A stretch of 64,000 nucleotides of DNA from a virus: positions 1 to 64,000 of IMG/VR virus record IMGVR_UViG_3300011114_000269. The stretch is one strand, 5' to 3'. The notes under the pieces were generated by a model. That model was not told the DNA's origin and searched no databases. It saw nothing but the letters and a program-made list of their open reading frames with translations. The position numbers and the translations under genes were made by a program. How positions within the stretch are numbered: position 1 is the stretch's first letter; every line of letters begins with the position of its first letter. Shown in pieces: positions 6,742 through 14,060 of the stretch.

Positions 6742-9170
6742 TACATCCTCTTATATGGTGTAGCTTTTTTGCCCTTTAGATAGGCAATCAAACGTGACTT
6801 TACAAACTTCTCAAACCCTGCATCTGGCATTACCGCTACATCTTTAAGACTGCGAGGCCATACGCCAAACTTATCCTTATAGGTATGCGCCGCCCTGCCC
6901 GATGACCACCCGCCATAGGACACTTTATGCTGACACATCGACCAAAACTTTTGCTTATCGTCCATGCTCATGGAGCCCGCTAATTCATGCATCTCCCCAG
7001 CAACGGCAATTACTTTGTTTAGTTTCTCCTTAACAAATCCGCAGTTGTAGCAAACATCGCTATTAAAACTCCATAGTGCTTGGCACTTAGGACACTTCAT
7101 TTGCTCCTTTTCTTTTTCTGTTTTTTCTTTGCGCGACTTCTCTTTTCCATCGTCCAATTCTTCTACGCCGCTTTCAAAGACTTCTTCCCATACTTCTTTG
7201 AACCGCAGGTAGTTTCCCGAATGGCAATTGTGTACTAATAATCCCTCACAAGTGAAGCAATTGTTTGATCCGGCATCGAGTATGTCCCAAACTTCCCTTT
7301 CGGTTTTATGGATGGTTGCTTGTATCTTTCTATTATTTGTTCTGTTGTCATTCCAGCCCAAAAGAAACGTTTCAATGTACTGTCTGAATACAAAATTTCT
7401 GGATGGTCTATTCTGAATTTGTGCATTCGTGCTGTTGATTGATTGCCACGTTTGTTTTGTTGATTCAACTCCACCGATAGCCATCGCAAATTGCCCGCCT
7501 CGTAATGACCATTTGGATTTATCCTGTCTAATTGCATTCGTGACCGCTCCGCTATTGAAGAAAATTTTGGCAACCCAAGATTTTGCATAATCCAAAGCGC
7601 TCCTTCTTTTACTCCAGAGAATCTGAACTCGATTCCACGACCTCCATAAGCCGGATACTGCGCATTTAACGGAGAACAGCAACGCGCCCTCATGCCTTGC
7701 ACCCGGTTGTATAACCACATCGGGTAACTTATATCCGGTTGATTGCACGCCCTGCATCCCTTTGTCCTCCCACCCTCTAGGTTTGACAAAGAAATTAAAT
7801 TTCGGTATCCACATTGAATACATTCGCACAAAACGTGCATAAATCTCCTGTGTTTTGCGCCCAACCAAAAAACTTGTGGATCGTAAATCTTCACTGATCC
7901 GTATTGGAGTCCCACCAAATCCGGTCTGTGTGATTCTGATTTGTTGGACGGCACAATCCCCAAAGGTGCGCCAACCTTTAGTGGTGTGAACAAGATGTCC
8001 GGCTGTTGCTGTGAGCCCTTGGTATGTAATAACTTCTTGGATTCCATTGCAAATTGCTCCTTTATGAGTTACAAAGTTAGTTCCGTCCCATATTTTATGG
8101 TTCAAAGTTACTTTGTCAATTGGCACAAGTCCAGCATCCGTTAAAACCCTGCTACCTTTTGCTAAACACAGCCATAGGGCAAAGTCTTTCTCAGGATAGC
8201 CGCGCATCACCCGACCCATTTGCTGTACATGACTAGACAGGGATTTACTGAACGGCCTAGCCGATACGCCAATCATTACGTCAGGTACATCAAAACCCTT
8301 GGTAAGAATGTCAGTAGCAATTAGCCCGTGGATTTCTGTATCCGGCCTAGAAAAATCTTCAATGGCATCTTTCTTAAACTGGTCATCGTCTTTGTAGCTA
8401 ATGCTGACAAAGTTGTAGCCCTGATCTGCAAACTTGCGGGCTAAGTCTGTCCCATGATCCACCCCTGCGCAGAACACAATAGTCTTGCGAGGCCGACCAA
8501 ATATCTCATGGGTTTTCTTTATCCACTCAGCAACAATGTCGCCCGTGATCTTCATGCCGCGTGACGTAGCTTCCTGCTGGCTCCACTCGCCCGCCACTTT
8601 CTTTGCGCCCTCCATATCAATTTCTTTGGCTATGAATACACGCAGGGGAACAAGTATTTTGTCTGATACCAACTCTTTAGTGGTAACAGTAGACACTACG
8701 TTCTCATAGGATTTACCCATGCCCTTGGTAAATGGCGTAGCAGTAAGGCCAATCACCCTGATATTTGGATTGTTCTTGATGAACTCCATCGTTTTGCTGC
8801 GCGTGGTATGCGCTTCGTCCACAATCAGAAGGTTTAGGTCAGGGAATGAGCCGCGTTTCTCTAGCGTTTGGGCAGAACAAATCTGTATCTTTTCATAGGG
8901 CCGATAGCGCCAGTGGCCCGCCTGTAGAACGCCGTGGTCTATGCCGTATTTCTCTAGCCGCTGACTGGTCTGGTCGCACAGAATGATTCTGTCCAAAACC
9001 ATAGCCGCCTTGTTTCCCTTTTCTTTTGTGGCCTCCAGCAAAGCAATCGCCATCTCTGTCTTACCCGCACCCGTGGGAGCATAAAGAATCTGACTACGCG
9101 CCCCACTTGCAAAGCCTTGGCGTAAAGCTTCCAATGTATCTAGCTGATACTGTCTTAAATTTAAACCCAT
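6741..9170 (-). CDS. Superfamily 2 DEAD/DEAH-type helicase interrupted by intein
   Basis: An 809-residue precursor. The helicase parts are residues 1-334 and 649-809, giving a 495-residue mature protein. Motif I is APTGAGKTE (31-39), motif II VDEAH (117-121), motif III LTATP (142-146) and motif VI QQMGRVMRG (316-324). A CxxC...CxxC zinc site lies at 693-710. Proteins of this ResIII-like type act as phage replication or recombination helicases. The intein sits a few residues after motif VI, before a conserved C-H-S-G-N-Y-L-R-F stretch. It overlaps the primase gene by one base. The palindrome at 9229-9251 lies 60 bases upstream. Confidence 0.9.
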   Translation of the reverse strand: MGLNLRQYQLDTLEALRQGFASGARSQILYAPTGAGKTEMAIALLEATKEKGNKAAMVLDRIILCDQTSQRLEKYGIDHGVLQAGHWRYRPYEKIQICSAQTLEKRGSFPDLNLLIVDEAHTTRSKTMEFIKNNPNIRVIGLTATPFTKGMGKSYENVVSTVTTKELVSDKILVPLRVFIAKEIDMEGAKKVAGEWSQQEATSRGMKITGDIVAEWIKKTHEIFGRPRKTIVFCAGVDHGTDLARKFADQGYNFVSISYKDDDQFKKDAIEDFSRPDTEIHGLIATDILTKGFDVPDVMIGVSARPFSKSLSSHVQQMGRVMRGYPEKDFALWLCLAKGSRVLTDAGLVPIDKVTLNHKIWDGTNFVTHKGAICNGIQEVITYQGLTATAGHLVHTTKGWRTFGDCAVQQIRITQTGFGGTPIRISEDLRSTSFLVGRKTQEIYARFVRMYSMWIPKFNFFVKPRGWEDKGMQGVQSTGYKLPDVVIQPGARHEGALLFSVKCAVSGLWRSWNRVQILWSKRRSALDYAKSWVAKIFFNSGAVTNAIRQDKSKWSLRGGQFAMAIGGVESTKQTWQSINSTNAQIQNRPSRNFVFRQYIETFLLGWNDNRTNNRKIQATIHKTEREVWDILDAGSNNCFTCEGLLVHNCHSGNYLRFKEVWEEVFESGVEELDDGKEKSRKEKTEKEKEQMKCPKCQALWSFNSDVCYNCGFVKEKLNKVIAVAGEMHELAGSMSMDDKQKFWSMCQHKVSYGGWSSGRAAHTYKDKFGVWPRSLKDVAVMPDAGFEKFVKSRLIAYLKGKKATPYKRM
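7235..8047 (-). CDS. HNH homing endonuclease nested in the intein, +1 frame
   Basis: A 270-residue protein encoded wholly inside the intein but one base out of frame. It has an N-terminal PDLVGLQYGSV segment with Cys residues C74, C76, C79, C98 and C101 (zinc ribbon). The HNH core follows, YGGRGI (134-139) and LDRINPNGHYEAGNLRW (173-189), then QQNKRGN and a C-terminal helix-turn-helix-like FFWAGMTTEQIIERY. This order is that of phage HNH homing enzymes. ATG 8047 has AAGGAG 9 bases upstream. The stop lies 8 bases before the intein end. It probably drives homing of the intein into empty helicase alleles. Confidence 0.85.
   Translation of the reverse strand: MESKKLLHTKGSQQQPDILFTPLKVGAPLGIVPSNKSESHRPDLVGLQYGSVKIYDPQVFWLGAKHRRFMHVLCECIQCGYRNLISLSNLEGGRTKGCRACNQPDISYPMWLYNRVQGMRARCCSPLNAQYPAYGGRGIEFRFSGVKEGALWIMQNLGLPKFSSIAERSRMQLDRINPNGHYEAGNLRWLSVELNQQNKRGNQSTARMHKFRIDHPEILYSDSTLKRFFWAGMTTEQIIERYKQPSIKPKGKFGTYSMPDQTIASLVRDY
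8057..8062 (-). promoter_or_regulatory. Internal ribosome-binding site for nested HNH gene
   Basis: AAGGAG on the minus strand lies exactly 9 bases before the ATG at 8047. In the helicase frame the same bases encode part of T-H-K-G-A-I-C. A consensus site in this place supports separate translation of the nested gene. Confidence 0.75.
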
Positions 9171-9228
9171 GTTCTTCCTCTGTCAGCATACAGGCCCGCT
9201 GACTTGGGCGCTTATCAAAATTAAAAAC

Positions 9229-9251
9229 ATTCCGAGTGGTAACGTTACCAC
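9229..9251. promoter_or_regulatory. Palindromic element, copy 1 (core only)
   Basis: It contains the perfect 16-base palindrome GTGGTAACGTTACCAC preceded by ATTCCGA. The same 23 bases occur at 22211, and 21 of them (all but the terminal AC) occur inverted at 62871. It lies in the only sizeable gap of the replication operon, between the PP-loop gene stop (9253) and the helicase start (9170). It is probably a protein-binding site. Confidence 0.8.
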
Positions 9252-9252
9252 C

Positions 9253-10116
9253 CTAGTCGCCGCAGAAACAAGAGATTCCCTCTTCATTGGGGTCAAAAAT
9301 ATCACGCTGCGCCGCCGTATATTTGGCTAACTCTGCATAGCTAGGCCGATCTTTTCTAAACTTAGAGCTGTCTTTCTGCGCCCCTTCTTTGCCTTCCGCA
9401 TTCTTTTCCATTTGCGCCCACCATACGGCACGCTCTGGATTTTCTGCTATCAAAGACGCTATCTGCTGCAATGGTTTTAAAAAACATAAGTCGCAATTGC
9501 CGTGCATGGTTACGCCGTTCATATTGGGCAACCCCAAGTCAAACGATTGCTTGCGCCAAAAGTCACCGACCTCTTCTTTGGTAACGCCAGCATCTGCCAG
9601 CGGGACTAATCTGCATACGCCGGATCTACCATCGTCAGGGTTAGCCCTAATTTTTGCAGCACGCCTTTGCTCATCGGCCCTGATGCCAATGAAATTATCG
9701 TACTCCACCCAACCCAAGCTTCTGCAATAGCGATAGAAGGGATCAATCTTTAGCCGGACTGTGCAAATTCTCATTACTGGATTAGGTAAGAATGGTTTGC
9801 CAACCGCCTCAATCATTTCCTCAAATGGTTCGCCGTTCCTAGCAGCAGTTTCAAACGTCACTACTTTGTACCGCTGGTGCAAATCCTCATGGGTTGCGTA
9901 CTCCAACCAGACCACGGGAACATTCCAATTAACGGAGCAGTCATGTACAAACTGCAACGTTTCCGGCATTTCTTTGCCAGTGTTTGCAAATAGAACGACT
10001 GTTTCATTTGGCAGCTTGCCACCATGCGCTTGCAATACTTTCCAAAGCATATACGCAGACGTTCTGCCGCCGCTAAAAGAAATACAAGTTGGCCCTGTAA
10101 TCAGGAAAGGATTCAT
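9253..10116 (-). CDS. PP-loop ATPase, PAPS reductase-like
   Basis: A 287-residue member of the PAPS reductase/adenine nucleotide alpha-hydrolase family (COG0175-type). The nucleotide-binding PP-loop is SFSGGRTS (13-20). Later come VLFANTGKE, RICTVRLK, a GNCDLCFLKP cysteine pair, and a terminal SCFCGD. Four Cys could hold an iron-sulfur cluster, as in some DNA-phosphorothioation or thiolation enzymes. No other dnd or modification gene is present, so the substrate is unknown. It starts in an ATGA overlap with the YbcO-like gene. Phages often carry such genes in replication operons without a proven role. Confidence 0.8.
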   Translation of the reverse strand: MNPFLITGPTCISFSGGRTSAYMLWKVLQAHGGKLPNETVVLFANTGKEMPETLQFVHDCSVNWNVPVVWLEYATHEDLHQRYKVVTFETAARNGEPFEEMIEAVGKPFLPNPVMRICTVRLKIDPFYRYCRSLGWVEYDNFIGIRADEQRRAAKIRANPDDGRSGVCRLVPLADAGVTKEEVGDFWRKQSFDLGLPNMNGVTMHGNCDLCFLKPLQQIASLIAENPERAVWWAQMEKNAEGKEGAQKDSSKFRKDRPSYAELAKYTAAQRDIFDPNEEGISCFCGD

Positions 10117-10484
10117 TTAAATTGCTCCAATGCCCACCGAGCAGCTTCTACTTCTTTTGGTTTTGCCATGATGTTTTCCGCTATCTCTTTCCATGCTTTA
10201 AGTTGCCGCTGATGACCGACTAGAAATGCCTGTTCCCGCTCTTCCCGTGACGCATCACCCTGATCTAGCCATGTATGACATACGACACAAGCCCATACGG
10301 AATAGGTATCGTCAGCCTTCAATGACTTCCCTTTGCCGTGAGATGCGCTATTGGAATGTGCCGCTACTGTGGTACTGCCCTCTATCCCTCGACAGAACGG
10401 AGTAACCACAAGTAGGCAGCGCTTCCCATTAGCCATAGCCAACAAAGCAGGGTTACGTTTTGCTGGAACCTTGGCGTAGCTCAT
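10113..10484 (-). CDS. YbcO/DUF1364-like nuclease
   Basis: A 123-residue protein beginning MSYAKVPAKRNPALL. The pattern C-L-L-V-V-T-P-F-C, then TTVAAHSNSASHGKGKSLKADD and WACVVCHTWLDQG, is characteristic of the DUF1364 family (E. coli YbcO, a prophage DNase with an HNH-like zinc fold). Family members sit in phage recombination regions, as here. The start at 10484 overlaps the stop of the small upstream gene (ATGA). A longer reading from 10529 lacks a ribosome-binding site and would overlap that gene fully. Confidence 0.75.
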   Translation of the reverse strand: MSYAKVPAKRNPALLAMANGKRCLLVVTPFCRGIEGSTTVAAHSNSASHGKGKSLKADDTYSVWACVVCHTWLDQGDASREEREQAFLVGHQRQLKAWKEIAENIMAKPKEVEAARWALEQFK

Positions 10485-10624
10485 TGAATTTCTCTGAGGT
10501 ACTCTAAAGCTTCCTGTACGGGCTTCCATACCCTTGGCTCAAAGTCTCGACGTTCAATCCATTTTGCAATTTCATCCAAAACAAACTGATACCCGTCATC
10601 AAAGCCGTCTTTGTAATCGCTCAT
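10481..10624 (-). CDS. Small hypothetical protein
   Basis: A 47-residue protein (MSDYKDGFDDGYQFVLDEIAKW) linked by ATGA overlaps to both neighbours, which supports it as a real gene. It is acidic at the N-terminus and then helical (ERRDFEPRVWKPVQEALEYLREIQ). Short proteins with a DGYxxGF-like start are frequent in phage genomes. Function unknown. Confidence 0.65.
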   Translation of the reverse strand: MSDYKDGFDDGYQFVLDEIAKWIERRDFEPRVWKPVQEALEYLREIQ

Positions 10625-10809
10625 CTTGTTTTCCTTTCTTCTAAGAATGCTTCAGCTATATCGTAGGACTCTTTGGCAACCACTTCCGGCGTAGACGTTC
10701 TGCCTATGGATGTAATGATTGCAAAGAAGTCCAGCAAAGTAATCTCCTCTAGTGAAAGCTTTTGGTCTTCCACTAAAGCTAGAAGCCCCTCAGACTTTTT
10801 CTTTACCAT
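10621..10809 (-). CDS. Small hypothetical protein
   Basis: A 62-residue protein starting MVKKKSEGLLALVED, with AAGGGG 5 bases upstream. This internal start is preferred over 10833, which has no ribosome-binding site. It is helical and acidic (LSLEEITLLDFFAIITSIGR). It overlaps the preceding gene by 20 bases and the following one by 4. Function unknown. Confidence 0.6.
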   Translation of the reverse strand: MVKKKSEGLLALVEDQKLSLEEITLLDFFAIITSIGRTSTPEVVAKESYDIAEAFLEERKTR

Positions 10810-11101
10810 TGCGACCCCTTGGTATAACGACAATCATCATATCCAATTGTTCAGTCAAAAGGTCTTTGATAGTGTAGCCGCCAACAGAAATGTTGTTGGC
10901 ATTGCCATCGCGGGCAATGACTCCAATCGCATCACGGATAGCTTTGTTGTATCCCGAATTGAACATATCATCGCCCTCAATAATCATAGTGATTGCATCA
11001 CGAACCAGTCCTGATGCTTTCCTATTGCCCGCTGCGGCCTTTAACTTCGTATAGATTTCTATTGGTAGGTGTACCGAGTAGGGTACTAAACGTTTTTCCA
11101 T
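10790..11101 (-). CDS. Ribbon-helix-helix-like DNA-binding protein
   Basis: A 103-residue protein. Residues 7-40 (PYSVHLPIEIYTKLKAAAGNRKASGLVRDAI) fit a ribbon-helix-helix fold: a short beta strand, then two helices with a conserved Gly/Ser turn, as in CopG/Arc-type repressors. The C-terminal half is of unknown type. It may regulate this operon, for example at the palindromes, but that link is a guess. It overlaps the previous gene by 16 bases. Confidence 0.6.
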   Translation of the reverse strand: MEKRLVPYSVHLPIEIYTKLKAAAGNRKASGLVRDAITMIIEGDDMFNSGYNKAIRDAIGVIARDGNANNISVGGYTIKDLLTEQLDMMIVVIPRGRNGKEKV

Positions 11102-11496
11102 TGTTTAAATTCCTCGTTGATTGATAAAAAGATCTTGGCAGCTTCGCCGTTAACCCTGAATTCCGCTCTGGATTTAATGCCGCACTTGGTATATAGCCAA
11201 TCGACTGCATAAGCTTCATCTGCTGCAAAAGACTCGCCCGTTTCATCTAGCCACCTATGAAATTGTGGATCCTTGGAAACGATGGCAGATATTTTGACCA
11301 CATCTATAAAGTTATCCCTGTTCACTGGGCGCTCGTTCTCGCCAAGCCGAACCATGACCACCTGATAACGCGCTCCAACAAAATCCCTCAGAATTTCAGC
11401 AGGGATTTCGTCAGGATGTACGGACAAGGTAAGTACATACCCCGTCCGGTCTTGCTTGATGGCTACCTTAACGCCTTCAAATTGACTGGTTTGCAT
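11086..11496 (-). CDS. Hypothetical replication-operon protein
   Basis: A 136-residue protein starting MQTSQFEGVKVAI two bases after the upstream stop. The N-terminal half is beta-rich (GYVLTLSVHPDEIPAEILRDFVGARYQVVMVRLGENE). The pattern VHPDxxP...GxRYQxVxV occurs in unassigned proteins near phage annealing genes. The second half is helical with one Cys. The ribosome-binding site is weak. Function unknown; its position suggests an accessory role in recombination. Confidence 0.6.
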   Translation of the reverse strand: MQTSQFEGVKVAIKQDRTGYVLTLSVHPDEIPAEILRDFVGARYQVVMVRLGENERPVNRDNFIDVVKISAIVSKDPQFHRWLDETGESFAADEAYAVDWLYTKCGIKSRAEFRVNGEAAKIFLSINEEFKQWKNV

Positions 11497-11498
11497 GG

Positions 11499-11807
11499 TC
11501 AAAAAGGAATTGAATCTTCGTCAATGGGCGCTTGCTTTGGTCTTTGCTCCGGCTGAGCATAAGGATTTTCCTTTGGAGTAGGCTTGTAGTTGTTCCAAGC
11601 CAAGCGAAACCAAGGGCCGTAGTTACCGCTCATATCCCAGCAACTTAGCTTGATAACAATGTCGTCTTCGTCTGTTTCCTCCAGCAATTTCTTCAAAGCA
11701 GAACGCTCCATGACTAACTCACCAGTTTTATCCGGCTTCCTGTTATCGCTAGCGTCTTTGTACTTGTTGGGGGAAAGCTTTCCGCTATTGGGGTACTGTG
11801 CCATCAT
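11499..11807 (-). CDS. Putative single-strand DNA-binding protein
   Basis: A 102-residue protein with a basic, Asn-rich N-terminus (YPNSGKLSPNKYKDASDNRKPDKTGEL), a beta-rich middle, and the tail PIDEDSIPF. An acidic C-terminus ending in Ile-Pro-Phe is the partner-binding tail of bacterial and phage SSB proteins. The middle does not closely match a classic SSB OB-fold. It lies directly after the erf gene and overlaps it (ATGA), which fits a role in coating single strands for annealing. Confidence 0.6.
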   Translation of the reverse strand: MMAQYPNSGKLSPNKYKDASDNRKPDKTGELVMERSALKKLLEETDEDDIVIKLSCWDMSGNYGPWFRLAWNNYKPTPKENPYAQPEQRPKQAPIDEDSIPF

Positions 11808-12466
11808 TGTTCCTTTTTAAATTTAAGTTTAGCTGCCGTGAACTTTGCCATTACATCCTTGTACTTGGCATCATCTAGTTTTTTCAACTCGTCCATAATT
11901 GATTTGTTGTTGCTATAGATAGCCATCACATCTTCCAAGCTATTCACCGCAGACAACATCAAGTCTACTGATTGACCGACAACCTGTAGCCAGCTATCAG
12001 CGTCCGCTCCAGCAGTCACTTTGATAGACCACTCACCGCCGCCGCCCATTACTTTAGGAGGTGACTTGGGTTCTGCCTTTGCCTTTGGCTCTTCTATCTT
12101 TTGAGAAGAATCAATAACATCATGCTCCACGATCTCCAATGCCGTCATCCATAGGTATCGACGTTGGTAAGTCTCTACCGCACCCAAGTTTTGGATAGGA
12201 TGTGCGCCCTTCAGTTCTGCCGCAGCCATAGGGCTAGATATAACAATCACTGTGCCGTCATCGGTATCGGTAATGGTTAGGGTGGCGTAGCTTGCGTCAT
12301 AGGACACAACACCACACAAACCAAGATCGTTAAATATGTTTTGAATCTCAGGCAAGAAGTCGCCTAACTCAAAATATTTGTATCCAGCAAACTTGTTCAG
12401 TCCGCTCTTCTCCAGCTTTGTACCTTGCAAACGTATCCGCGCTTGCATTAGTTTCTTATGTACCAT
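11804..12466 (-). CDS. erf: Erf-family single-strand annealing recombinase
   Basis: A 220-residue protein. Residues 1-115 carry the Erf signature LNKFAGYKYFELGDFLPEIQNIF...PIQNLGAVETYQRRYLWMTALEI. Erf proteins form rings on single-stranded DNA and anneal complementary strands, circularising or recombining phage genomes. A Lys/Pro/Glu linker (120-135) leads to a C-terminal helical region that ends in KLKFKKEQ. The partner exonuclease is the overlapping upstream gene, and the SSB-like gene follows. Confidence 0.85.
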   Translation of the reverse strand: MVHKKLMQARIRLQGTKLEKSGLNKFAGYKYFELGDFLPEIQNIFNDLGLCGVVSYDASYATLTITDTDDGTVIVISSPMAAAELKGAHPIQNLGAVETYQRRYLWMTALEIVEHDVIDSSQKIEEPKAKAEPKSPPKVMGGGGEWSIKVTAGADADSWLQVVGQSVDLMLSAVNSLEDVMAIYSNNKSIMDELKKLDDAKYKDVMAKFTAAKLKFKKEQ

Positions 12467-13328
12467 TCTTTTCCTTCAAGTAGTTTTGGTATTGACTGCA
12501 AAAAGAATTGACTTGGCAATACTTCTCACAACGGGTACGCTCCCCTTCTCGGATCTCAATAAAGTAACCCTTTTCAGGTAACGCTGCTTCAGCATCCTCC
12601 TTCGTCTTGTGAACGCTCTTGGCTCTTACGCCGCCGTCTTTCTTAACGGCATATGTGGTTGGCTTCTCCCACATATCTTCAGGTGTGCATGGTGGAATGT
12701 CACCTTCTGTTTCTGATTCAAAGTATGCTTCACTGTGCATACGAATGCGATCCTCTACGTACTTCTGGCGCTGCTCCATAGGCCATAAGGGAATGTCAAT
12801 CGTAGCTACTGGTGCTGACGGATAGCCTTCCTTCTCTGCATCCCTTGCCGCCCAATCACGAATGATTGCAATGATCTGAAGCTTCTTGACGGGTTCTTTC
12901 TTTACCTTCTCCACCAGCCATGCATACACGTTTAGCTGGTTGTGCCAATCATCCTTCTCGTTCATTACAGACCATGCGCCCGTAACTTTGTAGTCGCTGA
13001 TGATGATGCCGTCTTCTTCTACTTCCTGTAGGTCAATGGCCCCGCTAATCTTCCAGCCGTCGGTTTCTGAATAAAGCCGCTGCTCTACTAGGTGGTGTGT
13101 ATCCTTGCCATGCTCTAAGATGTTGTGTACGGCAGAACCAAACAAGGCCCATACCATTTCACTTACGTCTTGCTCTATGCTTTCCCAGTGCTTGCGCTTT
13201 AGCTGGACAATCCGAGGACTGTTCAGCAACTCTGTACAAGAGATGTTTGCGTTCCCCTTGGTGTAGGTGGGCCGCTCCATCACATTGACAAAAGTCTGTG
13301 GTAGACCGTACTTGTTAGTTAGTTTCAC
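12456..13328 (-). CDS. Cas4/RecB-like PD-(D/E)XK exonuclease
   Basis: A 290-residue protein. It has GSAVHNILEHG, then the nuclease core SGAIDLQEVEED...IIISDYK (Asp, Asp-x-Lys), as in RecB/Cas4-type nucleases. A C-terminal CEKYCQVNSFC motif could bind an iron-sulfur cluster with a fourth Cys. It probably resects DNA ends for Erf. The GTG start at 13328 is chosen because AGGAG lies 5 bases upstream; a GTG at 13367 lacks a site. It is the first gene of the replication operon and is divergent from the block at 13444. Confidence 0.82.
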   Translation of the reverse strand: MKLTNKYGLPQTFVNVMERPTYTKGNANISCTELLNSPRIVQLKRKHWESIEQDVSEMVWALFGSAVHNILEHGKDTHHLVEQRLYSETDGWKISGAIDLQEVEEDGIIISDYKVTGAWSVMNEKDDWHNQLNVYAWLVEKVKKEPVKKLQIIAIIRDWAARDAEKEGYPSAPVATIDIPLWPMEQRQKYVEDRIRMHSEAYFESETEGDIPPCTPEDMWEKPTTYAVKKDGGVRAKSVHKTKEDAEAALPEKGYFIEIREGERTRCEKYCQVNSFCSQYQNYLKEKNGT

Positions 13329-13372
13329 TGTTACTCCTGTGTGTTGAGAGAAGCTACAATGTACCACACAAG

Positions 13373-13400
13373 TTGCCTGTTGGATGCCTTTGTGTTATAA
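13373..13400 (+). promoter_or_regulatory. Sigma70-like promoter for rightward block
   Basis: TTGCCT (13373-13378), a 16-base spacer, then TTATAA (13395-13400). It lies in the 115-base gap between the divergent nuclease gene and the small reading frame at 13444, which has an AGGAG site. Confidence 0.55.
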
Positions 13401-13443
13401 CTGCCAATGAATTTTTTCTATCGACAATAGGAGAGTGATTGAG

Positions 13444-13500
13444 ATGTCTAAATATGCACGACGGGTGGACGCAAAACAAATGTATGCTATCATTGCGTAA
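13444..13500 (+). pseudogene. Remnant N-terminus of VRR-NUC gene
   Basis: An 18-codon frame, MSKYARRVDAKQ..., behind a good AGGAGAG site. It matches the beginning of the intact VRR-NUC protein at 14057 (MKYANRVDRNQ...). The HNH gene lies between the two. The fragment keeps the promoter-proximal start of what was probably the original nuclease gene and then hits a stop. Confidence 0.6.
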
Positions 13501-13517
13501 ATTAGTTACCGCAAATT

Positions 13518-14060
13518 ATGAAAACACTTCAAGATTTTGACTTGTCAACTAGGACTGGTAGACACAAAGCAAGAAAAAATGGCCTTGATGTGCCAAAACA
13601 AAAACCCGGAACAAAGCAACCTGATTTTTGGTCACTTGTTGAAAAAAAAGGCCAAGATGAATGCTGGCTTTGGCTTGGGAAGTTGAATCAATGGGGCTAT
13701 GGTCGCATCAGACATGGCGGCATTCAAGCAATGGCGCATAGAGTGGCATATCAATTGCAAACTGAAAAAAGCATTGATGGGTTGATTGCAATGCACATTT
13801 GCGACAATCCAGCGTGTTGCAACCCAAATCACATAACTCTTGGCACTCATGCCGACAATCAAAAAGACAAATTTAACAAAAATCGCCAAGCCAAAGGGGA
13901 AATAAATGGACAATCAATTCTCACAGAAGAACAAGTAATTGAAGCAAGAAAGTTGTATGTTGAAACAAAAACAACTTACAAAAAACTTGCAGAAAAATTT
14001 GGTGTTAGCAGAGATACCATGCAAAAAGCAATACGTAAAATCTATTGGAAACATGTATGA
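13518..14060 (+). CDS. Free-standing HNH homing endonuclease
   Basis: A 180-residue protein. Residues 36-58 are DFWSLVEKKGQDECWLWLGKL, typical of the HNH_3 N-terminus. The catalytic part is MHICDNPACCNPNHITLGTHADNQKDK (about 93-119). The C-terminus is a helix-turn-helix (TYKKLAEKFGVSRDTMQKAI). Such enzymes cut intron- or intein-less alleles, or neighbouring loci, and spread themselves. Its stop overlaps the start of the VRR-NUC gene by ATGA, and a copy of that gene's beginning lies upstream, so it has evidently inserted at this nuclease locus. Confidence 0.85.
   Translation: MKTLQDFDLSTRTGRHKARKNGLDVPKQKPGTKQPDFWSLVEKKGQDECWLWLGKLNQWGYGRIRHGGIQAMAHRVAYQLQTEKSIDGLIAMHICDNPACCNPNHITLGTHADNQKDKFNKNRQAKGEINGQSILTEEQVIEARKLYVETKTTYKKLAEKFGVSRDTMQKAIRKIYWKHV

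Larger units (their letters stand above)
7227..8168 (-). other. Intein with intact splicing residues
   Basis: A 314-residue intein (precursor residues 335-648). Block A is CLAKGSRVLTDAGLVP with the nucleophile C335. Block B has TAGH (T389, H392). Blocks F and G are VWDILDAGSNN...GLLVHN with H647-N648, followed by C649 as the +1 residue. All residues needed for protein splicing are present. The stretch between blocks B and F does not look like an in-frame endonuclease; that coding capacity is in the +1 frame (see 7235-8047). No stop interrupts the intein frame. Confidence 0.88.

Noticed and set aside
7235-8047. Nested HNH frame as a chance shadow of the helicase
   Set aside because: The frame has a full HNH core, ordered zinc Cys, a C-terminal helix-turn-helix and a consensus ribosome-binding site. 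The helicase-frame translation of the same bases is the part that looks like a shadow.
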